Positions 24,344-32,547 of a stretch of DNA of 57,468 nucleotides are shown one piece after another. The stretch is taken from assembly GCA_021325385.1 (NCBI GenBank), contig JAJPHH010000087.1, positions 1 to 57,468 on the forward strand. Reading direction: 5' to 3'. Each line of letters opens with the position of its first letter. Position 1 is the stretch's first letter. Made by a program: the position numbers and the translations under genes. A model generated the notes under the pieces. The model had not been told where the DNA came from and did not search any database. It was given only the letters and a program-made list of their open reading frames with translations. The stretch comes from Alphaproteobacteria bacterium. GTDB lineage: Bacteria > Pseudomonadota > Alphaproteobacteria > Rhizobiales > Beijerinckiaceae.

Positions 24344-25120
24344 GTGGGCGCGCTGATCGACCGGCTATTTGGACTTTCCAGCCGGATCGCCTTGGTGACC
24401 GGCTCGTCGGCCGGCATCGGCGAAGCGCTGGCGCGAGGACTGGCCGAAGCCGGCGCGCAGGTCGTCATCAACGGACGGACGGCGGACAAGGTCGATGCGG
24501 TCGTCGCGGCCATAAAGGCCGGCGGCGGCCTCGCCCATGGCGCGACGTTCGACGTGACGAATCCCGACGCGGTTCGCAAGTCGGTCGCGCGCATCGAAGC
24601 CGAGATCGGGCCGATCGATATTCTTGTCAACAACGCCGGCATTCAGCGCCGCACGCCGCTGGAGGACTATCCGCTCGAGACCTGGCGGGAATTGATCACC
24701 GCCAATCTCGACAGCGTCTTTCTCGTCGGCCAAGCTGTCGCGCGCTTCATGATTCCGCGCAAGCGCGGCCGCATCATCAACATTTGCTCGGTGCAGAGCG
24801 AACTCGCCCGGCCGAGCATCGCGCCTTACACGGCCTCGAAGGGCGCGGTGAAAATGCTGACCAAAGGCATGGCCACGGATTGGGGCAAATACGGCCTCTG
24901 CGTGAACGCGATCGGCCCCGGCTATTTTCGTACCGAACTCAACAAAGCGCTGGTCGAAGACGAAAAATTCTCCGCCTGGCTCGCGGGCCGCACGCCGCTC
25001 GGACGATGGGGCGAGGTCGACGAGTTGGTCGGCGCCGCGATCTTCCTTGCCTCCGATGCGGCTAGTTTCGTCAACGGACATGTCCTCTATGTCGATGGCG
25101 GCGTCACATCGTCCCTCTGA
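24344..25120 (+). CDS. idnO: SDR-family gluconate 5-dehydrogenase (5-ketogluconate reductase)
   Basis: Predicted to interconvert 5-keto-D-gluconate and D-gluconate. The 258-residue classical SDR has the cofactor motif TGSSAGIGEALARGLAEAGA near 19-38, NNAGIQRR and the catalytic YTASK motif (Tyr162 region). The N-terminal LIDRLFGLSSRIALVTGSS is typical of gluconate 5-dehydrogenases. The start is GTG at 24344, fixed by the site GGGAGGAG 5 bases before it. It opens the plus-strand unit controlled by operator site 2 and precedes a gluconokinase remnant. Confidence 0.87.
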   Translation: MGALIDRLFGLSSRIALVTGSSAGIGEALARGLAEAGAQVVINGRTADKVDAVVAAIKAGGGLAHGATFDVTNPDAVRKSVARIEAEIGPIDILVNNAGIQRRTPLEDYPLETWRELITANLDSVFLVGQAVARFMIPRKRGRIINICSVQSELARPSIAPYTASKGAVKMLTKGMATDWGKYGLCVNAIGPGYFRTELNKALVEDEKFSAWLAGRTPLGRWGEVDELVGAAIFLASDAASFVNGHVLYVDGGVTSSL

Positions 25121-25121
25121 G

Positions 25122-25262
25122 ATGAACACGATCATCGTCATGGGCGTTTCCGGCGCCGACGAGATGGTGGTCGGGCGCCGGTTGGCCGAAGCGATTGCAA
25201 TCTCATCCAATCAATGTCTGATCTCGATCTTCGCTTGCGTGAGAGGATGCGCCAATGACTGA
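25122..25262 (+). pseudogene. Remnant of gluconokinase (truncated, P-loop destroyed)
   Basis: A 46-codon frame beginning MNTIIVMGVSGADEMVVGRR. It matches the start of GntK/IdnK gluconokinases, where the P-loop normally reads GVSGxGKSTVG. Here the GKS/T positions are replaced by DEM, so ATP binding would be lost. After about 30 residues the similarity ends and the frame stops at 25262, overlapping the next gene. A functional kinase is about 170 residues. It lies exactly where a kinase would complete the idonate-gluconate pathway, just after the idnO-type gene. Confidence 0.7.
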
Positions 25263-26151
25263 ATCGCCCGCTGTCGCCGTGATTGGCGTCGGCGTCATGG
25301 GAGCGGCGATCGCGACGCGTCTCGTCGAGACCGGTTGCCGTATCGCTGTATTCGATCTCGACGTGACGAAAGTCGCAGCGGTCGCGGCCAGAGGCGCGCG
25401 CGCGGCCGCTTCGCCGGCAGATGCGGCGCGCGATTCGGCCTTCGTCATCACGAGCCTCAATTCCGCGACCATCGTCGAGCGAGTGGTCTTTGGCGCGGAC
25501 GGCGTCGCCGTCGCCGCTTCCCCGGAAAAACTCCTAATCGACATGTCTTCGATCGATCCGGAATCGACGCGCGCTCTAGCGCGCCGATTGCTCGAGACGA
25601 CCGGCATGGCTTGGCTCGATTGTCCGCTCTCCGGCGGCGCGCCTGGCGCCTTGGCGGGCCGTCTCGCCGTGATGGCCGGCGGGGCGGAGCGCGACTTCGA
25701 AAGGGCTCGCGTCATCATGACGAAGCTCGCGAGCAATTACACGCTGATGGGCGACGTCGGCGCCGGGCAGACGACCAAGCTCGTCAATCAAGTGCTTTGC
25801 GCGATACAATTTCAGGCTGTCGCGGAGGCGGTTGCGCTTGCCGAGCGCGGCGGCGTGGCGGCCGATCGCATTCCCGCGGCGCTCGCGGGCGGGCGCGCCG
25901 ACAGCCGCATTCTGCAGGAGTTCGGCGCGAAAATGGCGCGGCGCGACTATTCGCCGACCGGCCGGCTCGACAATATGGTCAAGGATCTCGACGGCGTGCA
26001 GGCGCTGGCCCGAGCGACGCGAACCCCGCTTCCCGTCACCGCCATCGTCGCAGAAATTCATCGCGCCTTCGTCGCGGGCGGGCAGGGCGGCGACGACAAC
26101 GCCGCGTTGATGCGCCAATTCGACGGGCCGCGCCTCGGACCGACAAACTAA
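25255..26151 (+). CDS. NAD(P)-dependent beta-hydroxyacid dehydrogenase (HIBADH/tartronate semialdehyde reductase family)
   Basis: A 298-residue oxidoreductase of the 3-hydroxyisobutyrate/tartronate-semialdehyde/6-phosphogluconate-like family. It has the Rossmann motif VIGVGVMGAAIA, the substrate motif DCPLSGGAPGALAG near 123-136, and the catalytic lysine in TTKLVNQVL near residue 175. The start has GAGAGGA 8 bases upstream and overlaps the gluconokinase remnant. Exact substrate is unclear; a C3-C6 hydroxy acid linked to sugar-acid breakdown is likely. It belongs to the plus-strand unit under operator site 2. Confidence 0.87.
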   Translation: MTESPAVAVIGVGVMGAAIATRLVETGCRIAVFDLDVTKVAAVAARGARAAASPADAARDSAFVITSLNSATIVERVVFGADGVAVAASPEKLLIDMSSIDPESTRALARRLLETTGMAWLDCPLSGGAPGALAGRLAVMAGGAERDFERARVIMTKLASNYTLMGDVGAGQTTKLVNQVLCAIQFQAVAEAVALAERGGVAADRIPAALAGGRADSRILQEFGAKMARRDYSPTGRLDNMVKDLDGVQALARATRTPLPVTAIVAEIHRAFVAGGQGGDDNAALMRQFDGPRLGPTN

Positions 26152-26176
26152 GGACGAGCGCTTCGAAATAAAACGC

Positions 26177-26205
26177 TTGCCAACGCGGCTTGTTATCGAT
26201 AACAT
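26177..26205 (+). promoter_or_regulatory. Candidate promoter for the sugar(-acid) ABC transporter
   Basis: TTGCCA (26177-26182) and TAACAT (26200-26205) are 17 bases apart. The LacI palindrome overlaps the -10 element, so repressor binding should block RNA polymerase. Confidence 0.6.
26191..26204. promoter_or_regulatory. LacI-family operator TGTTATCGATAACA, site 3
   Basis: Third perfect copy, 46 bases upstream of the transporter ATPase start. It brings the transporter into the same regulon as the dehydrogenases. Confidence 0.88.
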
Positions 26206-26249
26206 CAAGCGAAACGAGAAGATCGTCGCCGCGGCGAACGGGGAGGGAC

Positions 26250-27770
26250 ATGTCCGCCGAGACCAGCGCCAAGCCCGAGGTTCTGATCGGCTTTCGCGAC
26301 GTCGCCAAGACTTTCGGCGGCGTCGTCGCGCTGCGCGGCGTTTCTTTCGATCTCGCGGCCGGCGAAATCCTCGCGCTGCTCGGCGAGAATGGGGCCGGCA
26401 AATCGACGCTGATCAAGATTCTCGCGGGAATATTCGAGCCGACCCGCGGCGAAATTCGGTATCGCGGCGGCGTCTACCGCCATCGTCCGCCAAAATTCGG
26501 CGAGCGCCAACCGGTCGCCTTCATCCATCAAGATCTCGGCCTCATCGAATGGATGACGATCGCCGAGAATATCGGCCTGGCGACAGGCTATCCGCGAAAA
26601 TACGGCGTCGTCGACTGGCGCGCCGTCGAACGCGCGACCGAGCGCGCGCTCGCGCAAATCGATTGCCGCCTCGATCCGACGACGCGCGTACGCGATCTGA
26701 CGCGCACCGAAAAGTCGCTTGTCGCGATCGCCCGCGCGCTCAGCGTCGAAGCCGACGTGCTCGTGCTCGACGAACCGTCCGCTTCTTTGCCCGCCGATGA
26801 AGTCCATAGGCTTTTCGACGCCTTGCGGCCGCTGAGGTCGCGCGGCGTCGGCATGATCTATGTCTCGCATCGCCTCGACGAAGTCTTCGAGATCGCCGAC
26901 CGGATTGCGGTTCTGCGCGACGGCGCGCTGGTCGGCGAGCGAAAGGTCGCCGACACCAACGCCGAGGAGCTCGTCTCCCTGATCGTCGGCAAGGCGCTCG
27001 ATCGCTACGAGGGCGCGCCCGTCGTCAAGAAGAGCGCCGCGCGGGTGGAAGCGCGCGACCTTTGCGTCGAGAGCGCTGGACCTGTGAGCTTCGACGTCGG
27101 CGAGGGCGAAATTGTCGGCTTGGTCGGTTTGCGCGGCGCAGGCCAGGAGCGCATCGGTCGCGCGCTGTTCGGCGCCTTGCCGCATTCGGGATCGTTGCGT
27201 CTCGACGGCGCGCCGGCGGAATTTCATTCGCCCGCCGACGCCATGCGGGCCGGCGTCGGCCTTATCGCCCGCGATCGCGTCGAGGAATCGGCGGCCGGCG
27301 GGCTCTCGATCCGAGAAAATACTTTTCTCAATCCCGCAGCCATCGGACGCGGCGCCTTCTCTCTTCTTTCGCCGCGCAAAGAAGCCGAGCAGGCGCGGGC
27401 GATCGGCGCCCGCGTCAGCCTCCGGCCGAACCTGCCCGACCTGCCGATCGAAGCGCTGTCAGGCGGCAACCAGCAGAAAGTCATCGTCGGGCGCTGGCTC
27501 GAGATCGCCAAGCGCTTGCTGATCGCCGAGGATCCGACCGCCGGCGTCGATGTCGGCGCCAAGGCCGAGATTTATCGACTGCTCGATGCGGCGCTGGCGA
27601 GCGGCCTCGCCATCGTCGTCGTCTCGACCGACTTCGAGGAGGTCGCGCGGCTCTGTCATCGCGCGCTCGTGTTCTCGCGCGGCCTCATCGTCGAGGAAAT
27701 AGCCGGGCGCGCTCTGACGATCGAACGCCTGATTCATGCGGCCTCCGTCGCCGCGCCCGCGGCAGCCTAG
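26250..27770 (+). CDS. Ribose/xylose-type sugar ABC transporter ATPase (two NBDs)
   Basis: A 506-residue RbsA/XylG-type tandem ATPase. The first domain has Walker A LLGENGAGKSTLIKI, a degenerate signature LTRTEKSL and Walker B VLVLDEPSASL. The second has the usual altered P-loop GLVGLRGAGQERIG, with signature LSGGNQQKVIVGRWL and LIAEDPTAGVDVG. The ATG at 26250 has GGGGAGGGA directly upstream; an earlier in-frame start would lie inside the operator. It forms an importer with the next two genes. Confidence 0.93.
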   Translation: MSAETSAKPEVLIGFRDVAKTFGGVVALRGVSFDLAAGEILALLGENGAGKSTLIKILAGIFEPTRGEIRYRGGVYRHRPPKFGERQPVAFIHQDLGLIEWMTIAENIGLATGYPRKYGVVDWRAVERATERALAQIDCRLDPTTRVRDLTRTEKSLVAIARALSVEADVLVLDEPSASLPADEVHRLFDALRPLRSRGVGMIYVSHRLDEVFEIADRIAVLRDGALVGERKVADTNAEELVSLIVGKALDRYEGAPVVKKSAARVEARDLCVESAGPVSFDVGEGEIVGLVGLRGAGQERIGRALFGALPHSGSLRLDGAPAEFHSPADAMRAGVGLIARDRVEESAAGGLSIRENTFLNPAAIGRGAFSLLSPRKEAEQARAIGARVSLRPNLPDLPIEALSGGNQQKVIVGRWLEIAKRLLIAEDPTAGVDVGAKAEIYRLLDAALASGLAIVVVSTDFEEVARLCHRALVFSRGLIVEEIAGRALTIERLIHAASVAAPAAA

Positions 27771-27779
27771 GAGAGGACC

Positions 27780-28886
27780 ATGGCGTCTTCCATCAAATCG
27801 ACTGCGCTGGAGCCGACCCGCGTCGAATTGCAAGGGCTCGGCGGCGTCGCGCGGTTGAAGCGTCTCGCGCCGGTCTATGGATTGGTCATCCTCACCGTCC
27901 TGCTCGCCGCACTGTTCAGCGTGCTGTTGCCGGACACGTTCCCGACCATGCTGAACGTGCGGTCGATCATCGCCTACAAGGCGATCATCGCCATTCTCTC
28001 GCTCGGCGTGATGATCCCGATGGCGACCGGCAAGATCGATCTGACGATCGGCTACGGCATCGTGCTCTGGCACATTCTCGCCATCAGCTTGCAGAGCAAA
28101 TTCGGCTTCCCCTGGCCCCTGGCGGTGCTGACCGTTCTGGCGCTGGGCGCAGGCGTCGGCCTCGTCAACGGCGTTCTCGTCGAAATCGCGCAGATCGACG
28201 CCTTCATCGCGACGCTTGGCACCGGCACGATCCTCTACGCGATCGCCATGTGGCACAGCCAGGGCCGCCAGATCATCGGCATCGCGCCCGACGCCTTCTA
28301 TGCGATCAACGGCGCCAACCTCTTCGGCCTGCCGATCACCGGCTTCTATGTCCTGGCGTTGGCGCTCGCGCTGTGGATCGCGTTGGAATATCTGCCGATC
28401 GGCCGCTATTTCTACGCAATCGGCGCCAATCCGAAAGCGGCGGCGCTGAACGGCGTGCCGGTACGGCGCTACACGATCTTCGCTTTCGTCGCGTCCGGCG
28501 CGCTCGCCGCTTTCGCCGGCGTCATTCTCGCGGCGAAATTGCGGATCGGCCAAGCCAGCGTCGGCTTGGAGTATCTGCTGCCCGCGCTGGTCGGCGCCTT
28601 CCTCGGCTCGACGACGATCAAGCCTGGCCGCGTCAATGTCTGGGGCACGATCGTCGGCGTGACGATCCTGGCGATCGGCATTTCCGGCATTCAACAATTC
28701 GGCGCGATGTTCTTCGTCGAACCTTTGTTCAACGGTTCAACCTTGCTCATCGCCATCGGCATCGCCGGCTACGCGCAGAGGCGGCGTGCGGTCGGCGGCG
28801 CGCGGCCAAGCGCTGCGCCGGCGCAAGGCGCGAGCGCGCTGAGCAGTTCTTCCGCTTCTGCGTCCAAGGGAGGTCAAGTACGATGA
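27780..28886 (+). CDS. Ribose/xylose-type sugar ABC transporter permease
   Basis: A 368-residue BPD_transp_2 permease with roughly ten transmembrane helices starting near residue 36. Family motifs include SLGVMIPMATGKIDLTIGYG, GALAAFAGVILAAKLRIGQ and the ANPKAAALNGVPVRRY loop. The C-terminal 35 residues are Ala/Ser-rich and probably cytoplasmic. AGGAGAGG precedes the start and the last codons overlap the binding-protein gene (ATGA). Confidence 0.92.
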   Translation: MASSIKSTALEPTRVELQGLGGVARLKRLAPVYGLVILTVLLAALFSVLLPDTFPTMLNVRSIIAYKAIIAILSLGVMIPMATGKIDLTIGYGIVLWHILAISLQSKFGFPWPLAVLTVLALGAGVGLVNGVLVEIAQIDAFIATLGTGTILYAIAMWHSQGRQIIGIAPDAFYAINGANLFGLPITGFYVLALALALWIALEYLPIGRYFYAIGANPKAAALNGVPVRRYTIFAFVASGALAAFAGVILAAKLRIGQASVGLEYLLPALVGAFLGSTTIKPGRVNVWGTIVGVTILAIGISGIQQFGAMFFVEPLFNGSTLLIAIGIAGYAQRRRAVGGARPSAAPAQGASALSSSSASASKGGQVR

Positions 28887-29986
28887 AATTCTCACGCGTA
28901 ATATTGCTGGCGAGCGCCTGCGCGCTTGCTTTGACGACTTCCGCGCGCGCGGACGACTACATCGATTCTGCCATCGCGGCAGCCAAGGCGGCGACCGCGC
29001 GCGTCGACAAGTGGGACGGCCCGACGAGCGGACCCAAAGCCGCGCCCGGCAAGAAGATCGTGTTCGTCGCCGGCGACCTGAAGAACGGCGGGATTCTCGG
29101 CGCCTCGGAGGGCGTCAAGGAGGCGGCGAAGGCGATCGGCTGGACCGTGACCGTCATCGACGGGCAGGGCTCGGTCTCCGGCCGTACCGCGGCGATGAGC
29201 CAGGCGCTGACGCTGAAGCCCGACGGCATCGTCGCCGGCGGCTTCGACACCAACGAGCAAGAGGTCGCCTTCGACGCGGCGGCGAAATCCGGCGCGATCG
29301 TCGTCGGTTGGCATTCCGGCACCAAGCCTGGGCCGGAGCCGGAAGCCGGAATCTTCGCCAACGTGACCACCTCGCCGAAGGACGTCTCGGACACGGCGGC
29401 CTATCAGGCGATCAACGAATCCGGCGGCAAGGCCGGCGTCATAATCTTTACCGACTCGCAATTCGAAATTGCGGTCTTCAAGGCGAAGGCGATGGAGGCG
29501 GCGATCAAGAAATGCGGCGGCTGCACGGTGCTCGAATATGTCGACAGCCCGATCGCGGAATCCTCTCAGCGCATGCCGCAACTGACCACGACCCTGCTGC
29601 AGAAATACGGAAGCAAGTGGACTCATTCGCTGGCGATCAACGACCTCTACTTCGACTTCATGGGACCGTCCCTGGCGGCCGCCGGCCAGAAGGGCGACGG
29701 CGCGCCGCGAGCGATCTCGGCCGGCGACGGTTCGGAATCAGCGTTCCAGCGGATTCGCGCTAAGCAGTACCAGGCCGGCACGGTGCCTGAGCCGCTCAAC
29801 ATGCAGGGCTGGCAGCTTGTCGACGAATTGAACCGTGCATTCAACAAGGCGGCATGGTCCGGCTATGTCTCAGGGATCCATCTCGTGACCGCCGACAACG
29901 TCGCCTATGACGGCGGTGACAAGAATATTTTCGACCCTGACAATCACTATCGCGACGAATACAAGAAAATTTGGGGCGTGAACTAG
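28883..29986 (+). CDS. Sugar ABC transporter substrate-binding protein (Peripla_BP_4 type)
   Basis: A 367-residue periplasmic binding protein. The signal peptide (MKFSRVILLASACALALT, cleavage near SARA, residue 23) is followed by a helical stretch and the fold KKIVFVAGDLKNGGILGAS. Later segments DGIVAGGFDTNEQE and LTTTLLQKYGSKWTHSLAIND fit the group. The ATG overlaps the permease stop. Given the regulon, the ligand is probably a sugar acid or its lactone. Confidence 0.92.
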   Translation: MKFSRVILLASACALALTTSARADDYIDSAIAAAKAATARVDKWDGPTSGPKAAPGKKIVFVAGDLKNGGILGASEGVKEAAKAIGWTVTVIDGQGSVSGRTAAMSQALTLKPDGIVAGGFDTNEQEVAFDAAAKSGAIVVGWHSGTKPGPEPEAGIFANVTTSPKDVSDTAAYQAINESGGKAGVIIFTDSQFEIAVFKAKAMEAAIKKCGGCTVLEYVDSPIAESSQRMPQLTTTLLQKYGSKWTHSLAINDLYFDFMGPSLAAAGQKGDGAPRAISAGDGSESAFQRIRAKQYQAGTVPEPLNMQGWQLVDELNRAFNKAAWSGYVSGIHLVTADNVAYDGGDKNIFDPDNHYRDEYKKIWGVN

Positions 29987-30046
29987 GCGGCGCCGCTCCT
30001 CCCCCGGCGCTCCTTCCGTCGCCGCGCGCGGTCCCAGCCTCGCTCA

Positions 30047-30075
30047 GTCTGACCGCAAAGACCTTGCGGTCAGAC
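30047..30075. terminator. Perfect 12-base-pair hairpin after the transporter operon
   Basis: Arms at 30047-30058 (GTCTGACCGCAA) and 30064-30075 pair without mismatch across a 5-base loop. It lies 61 bases after the binding-protein stop. There is no T-run behind it, so it may be a processing/stability hairpin, a weak terminator, or an operator. Confidence 0.5.
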
Positions 30076-30182
30076 CAAGCCGCGCGCGGCGGCGGCGCAA
30101 TTCGACATCTCTGCTCGATTGGCAAGGCGCCGTCTCGCGTTCGGGCGGTCAGTTTCGCCTCATTTGTCAAGAAGGCTCACCA

Positions 30183-30521
30183 ATGTTCAAACGTCTGGCC
30201 TTCTTCGATGGCGCGATCACGGTAGGCCGCGAGAAGGAGTTTGACGCCTATATCGAAGAGCGTCTCGTGCCGCTCTGGACCCGTTTTCCGGGCGCGTTGC
30301 GCGTGGAGACCCTGCGCGAAGTCGCGGCCGAGGACGGCTCGCATCGCTATCCGCTCGTCCTGGAAGTCACCTATCGCAGCCGCAGCTCCATCGAGGAGGC
30401 TTTGGCCTCGAAAGTGCGATTCGAGAGTCGCGAAGCGACCAAGGGACTTTTGACCATGTTTGAAGGACGGGTCTTCCACGTCGTCTACCGGCTAGCGGAC
30501 CACGCGCCCGCCACAGTGTGA
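30183..30521 (+). CDS. Conserved hypothetical protein, EthD/dimeric alpha-beta-barrel-like
   Basis: A 112-residue cytoplasmic protein (MFKRLAFFDGAITVGREKEF, then FPGALRVETLREV and a C-terminal VFHVVYRLA strand). The pattern of strand, helix, strand resembles small dimeric ferredoxin-like barrels such as EthD, but no catalytic residue is obvious. GAAGG lies upstream. It follows the transporter operon after the 12-pair hairpin and may be partly co-transcribed. Proteins of this type are often found beside rhizobial sugar-catabolic genes; the role is unknown. Confidence 0.7.
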   Translation: MFKRLAFFDGAITVGREKEFDAYIEERLVPLWTRFPGALRVETLREVAAEDGSHRYPLVLEVTYRSRSSIEEALASKVRFESREATKGLLTMFEGRVFHVVYRLADHAPATV

Positions 30522-30608
30522 TCCTCTCGCGGCGCAGCCGAGCAGCAGAAACCATTCCCGGTCAGAAGTCTTACGTATGTTCTCGGTGCTCACCCCGCGA
30601 TCATTGAT

Positions 30609-31508
30609 CTAGGCGCGCAGGCCAAGCTTCGGATAGTACAAGGGCAGCCCTCCGGCGGGCGTATCGAGCTGTTCCACGCGTCCTCTCTCGACCTCGGTCA
30701 CGAGCAGCGCCTTGCCCGAGAGCGCAAAGGCGCAGTTGGTCGGGTTCTCGCCTTCGAGCGGCAAGCGCTCCGCGACGGACCCGTCGCGATCGAGAACCGT
30801 GACGTTGCGCTGCCCGTAGACCGTGCAGTAGAGGCGCCCGTCGTCGCCCCAGCACATCCCATCCGGGCCACGGAAATCGTCTCCCTCGAAAGGTTGCAGG
30901 ACATTGCCGAAGACCTCGCGCCGGGGGTTCGCAACGCCAAAGACATCGTAACGATAGACCTCGCCGGTAAACGAGGCGTTCGCGTAAAGAGCGTCGTCCG
31001 GACCAAAAGCGATTCCGTTCGCGAACAGAATGCCGCGATCGAGAATGCGCAGCACCTCGCCCCTCGCCGGATCAATCTCGTAGACGCGGCCGTCCCAGGG
31101 CAGCTTGCGATAGTCCCGCGCGAAATTCTGCCCGTCGAGGAATTCCTCGGCCGCCATTCCCGAATCGGTGAGATAGAGATGGCCGTCCCTGCCGAAGCAG
31201 AGGTCGTTCGGCAGACGGAAAGGCTGCTCGCCGTCATGCGTGATGCGCATCAGCTCGCGGCCCTCGACGTCGATGCACAGCACAGCGCGCAGGCCCGCTT
31301 CCGCGATCCAGAGATTGCCGTCGCCGTCCACGGCGAGGCCGTTCGGACGCCCGCCGGTGCGCTTGATTACGCGTCGCTCGCCGCCGGGAAAGAGCCGCGT
31401 CACCTGCAGCGTCGCCGGCGACATTTCCGTGACGTACATCGAGCCGTCGGGCAAACAGACTGGACCCTCGGGAGCGCCGAGCCCGGTCGCGAAGAAGCGC
31501 TGCGCCAT
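30609..31508 (-). CDS. SMP-30/gluconolactonase-like protein
   Basis: A 299-residue beta-propeller of the SMP-30 group, the second in the window. It has EGPVCLPDGSMYVTEM, GGRPNGLAVDGDGNLWIAEAG, PFRLPNDLCFGRDGHLYLTDSG and FANGIAFGPDDALYAN. The glutamate, the two asparagines and the aspartate of the metal site are recognisable. The ATG at 31508 follows AGGGGGA; 21 extra codons upstream are not typical. It is the last gene of the SDR-transketolase operon and starts 10 bases after it. Predicted role: hydrolysis of a sugar lactone made by the SDR. Confidence 0.85.
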   Translation of the reverse strand: MAQRFFATGLGAPEGPVCLPDGSMYVTEMSPATLQVTRLFPGGERRVIKRTGGRPNGLAVDGDGNLWIAEAGLRAVLCIDVEGRELMRITHDGEQPFRLPNDLCFGRDGHLYLTDSGMAAEEFLDGQNFARDYRKLPWDGRVYEIDPARGEVLRILDRGILFANGIAFGPDDALYANASFTGEVYRYDVFGVANPRREVFGNVLQPFEGDDFRGPDGMCWGDDGRLYCTVYGQRNVTVLDRDGSVAERLPLEGENPTNCAFALSGKALLVTEVERGRVEQLDTPAGGLPLYYPKLGLRA

Positions 31509-31518
31509 CGTGTTCCCC

Positions 31519-32547
31519 CTATCGCAGCCATTCTCGTATGGTCTTGGCGACCGCGCCCGCCGAGAGTCCATAGCGGTCGTGCAAGGTCGGCAGCGCGCCG
31601 GCGTCGAGAAAGGCGTCGGGCAGCCCGATCTGGCGAAAGCGATTACGGGCGCCGTTGCGCATCAAGAGTCCCGCCACGGCCTCGCCGAGGCCGCCGATCA
31701 CCGAATGATTCTCGGCGACGATGACGGGCCGGCCTTCGCGCTCCGCCTCCTCCAGGATCGCGGCTTCATCGAGCGGCTTGATCGTCGGGCTGTGCAGCAC
31801 GGCGACAGAGACGCCCTCAGCCGCGAGCATGTCGGCCGCCTCCAAGGCGCGCATGGTCATCAACCCGCTCGCGATCACCAGGACGTCGGCGCCGGCGCGC
31901 AGGCGCTTGGCGCGGCCGATCTCGAAACGATAGTCGTACCGGTCGAGCACGACAGGCACATTGCCGCGCAGCAGGCGCAGATAGACCGGGCCGGGATGGC
32001 TCGCGATTGCCGGCGTCGCCTGCTCGATATCGAGCGCGTCGCAAGGATCGATGATCGTCAGATTCGGCATGCCGCGAAAGATCGCCAAATCCTCCGTCGC
32101 CTGATGGCTCGGGCCGTAGCCCGTGGTGAGACCGGGAAGCGCGCAGACGATCTTCACCGGCAGCATCTCTTCCGCGATCGCCATGCAGATGAAGTCATAG
32201 GCGCGCCGCGTCGCGAAGACGGCGTAGGTGGTGACGAAGGGCGTGAAGCCTTCGCGCGCCATGCCGGCCGCCGCTCCCATCAGCAACTGCTCCGCCATGC
32301 CCATCTGGTAGAATCGGTCGGGATGCGCCTTCGCGAAAATATGCAGATCGGTATATTTGGAGAGGTCCGCCGTGAGCCCGACGATGTCGGGCCGCCTCTC
32401 GGCAAGAGCGGCCAAAGCATGGCCGAAGGGCGCGCTGCGCGTCGGCTGATCCGGCCCGGCGATCGAAGCGATCATTGCCGAGGTGGTCAAACGCTTGCCG
32501 GATGCGTCCGCTGAGATCGCCGGACGCTTGTATTTGTCGCGCATCAT
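31519..32547 (-). CDS. Transketolase-like protein, C-terminal subunit
   Basis: A 342-residue subunit carrying the pyrimidine-binding and C-terminal domains of a split transketolase. The TPP-activating glutamate is in YQMGMAEQLLMGAAAGMA, followed by PFVTTYAVFATRRAYDF and GLTTGYGPSHQATEDLAIFR. The C-terminal domain has VLHSPTIKPLDE and VIVAENHSVIGGLGEAV. Its ATG overlaps the stop of the N-terminal subunit gene, as expected for a 1:1 complex. Split transketolases of this kind include enzymes for unusual substrates (apulose-4-phosphate, sulfofructose), so the substrate is open. Confidence 0.88.
   Translation of the reverse strand: MMRDKYKRPAISADASGKRLTTSAMIASIAGPDQPTRSAPFGHALAALAERRPDIVGLTADLSKYTDLHIFAKAHPDRFYQMGMAEQLLMGAAAGMAREGFTPFVTTYAVFATRRAYDFICMAIAEEMLPVKIVCALPGLTTGYGPSHQATEDLAIFRGMPNLTIIDPCDALDIEQATPAIASHPGPVYLRLLRGNVPVVLDRYDYRFEIGRAKRLRAGADVLVIASGLMTMRALEAADMLAAEGVSVAVLHSPTIKPLDEAAILEEAEREGRPVIVAENHSVIGGLGEAVAGLLMRNGARNRFRQIGLPDAFLDAGALPTLHDRYGLSAGAVAKTIREWLR

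Noticed and set aside
27062-29986. 974-codon frame that could suggest a giant fusion protein
   Set aside because: Only the last 367 codons are real (binding protein from 28883). The earlier part is an off-frame reading of the ATPase and permease genes.
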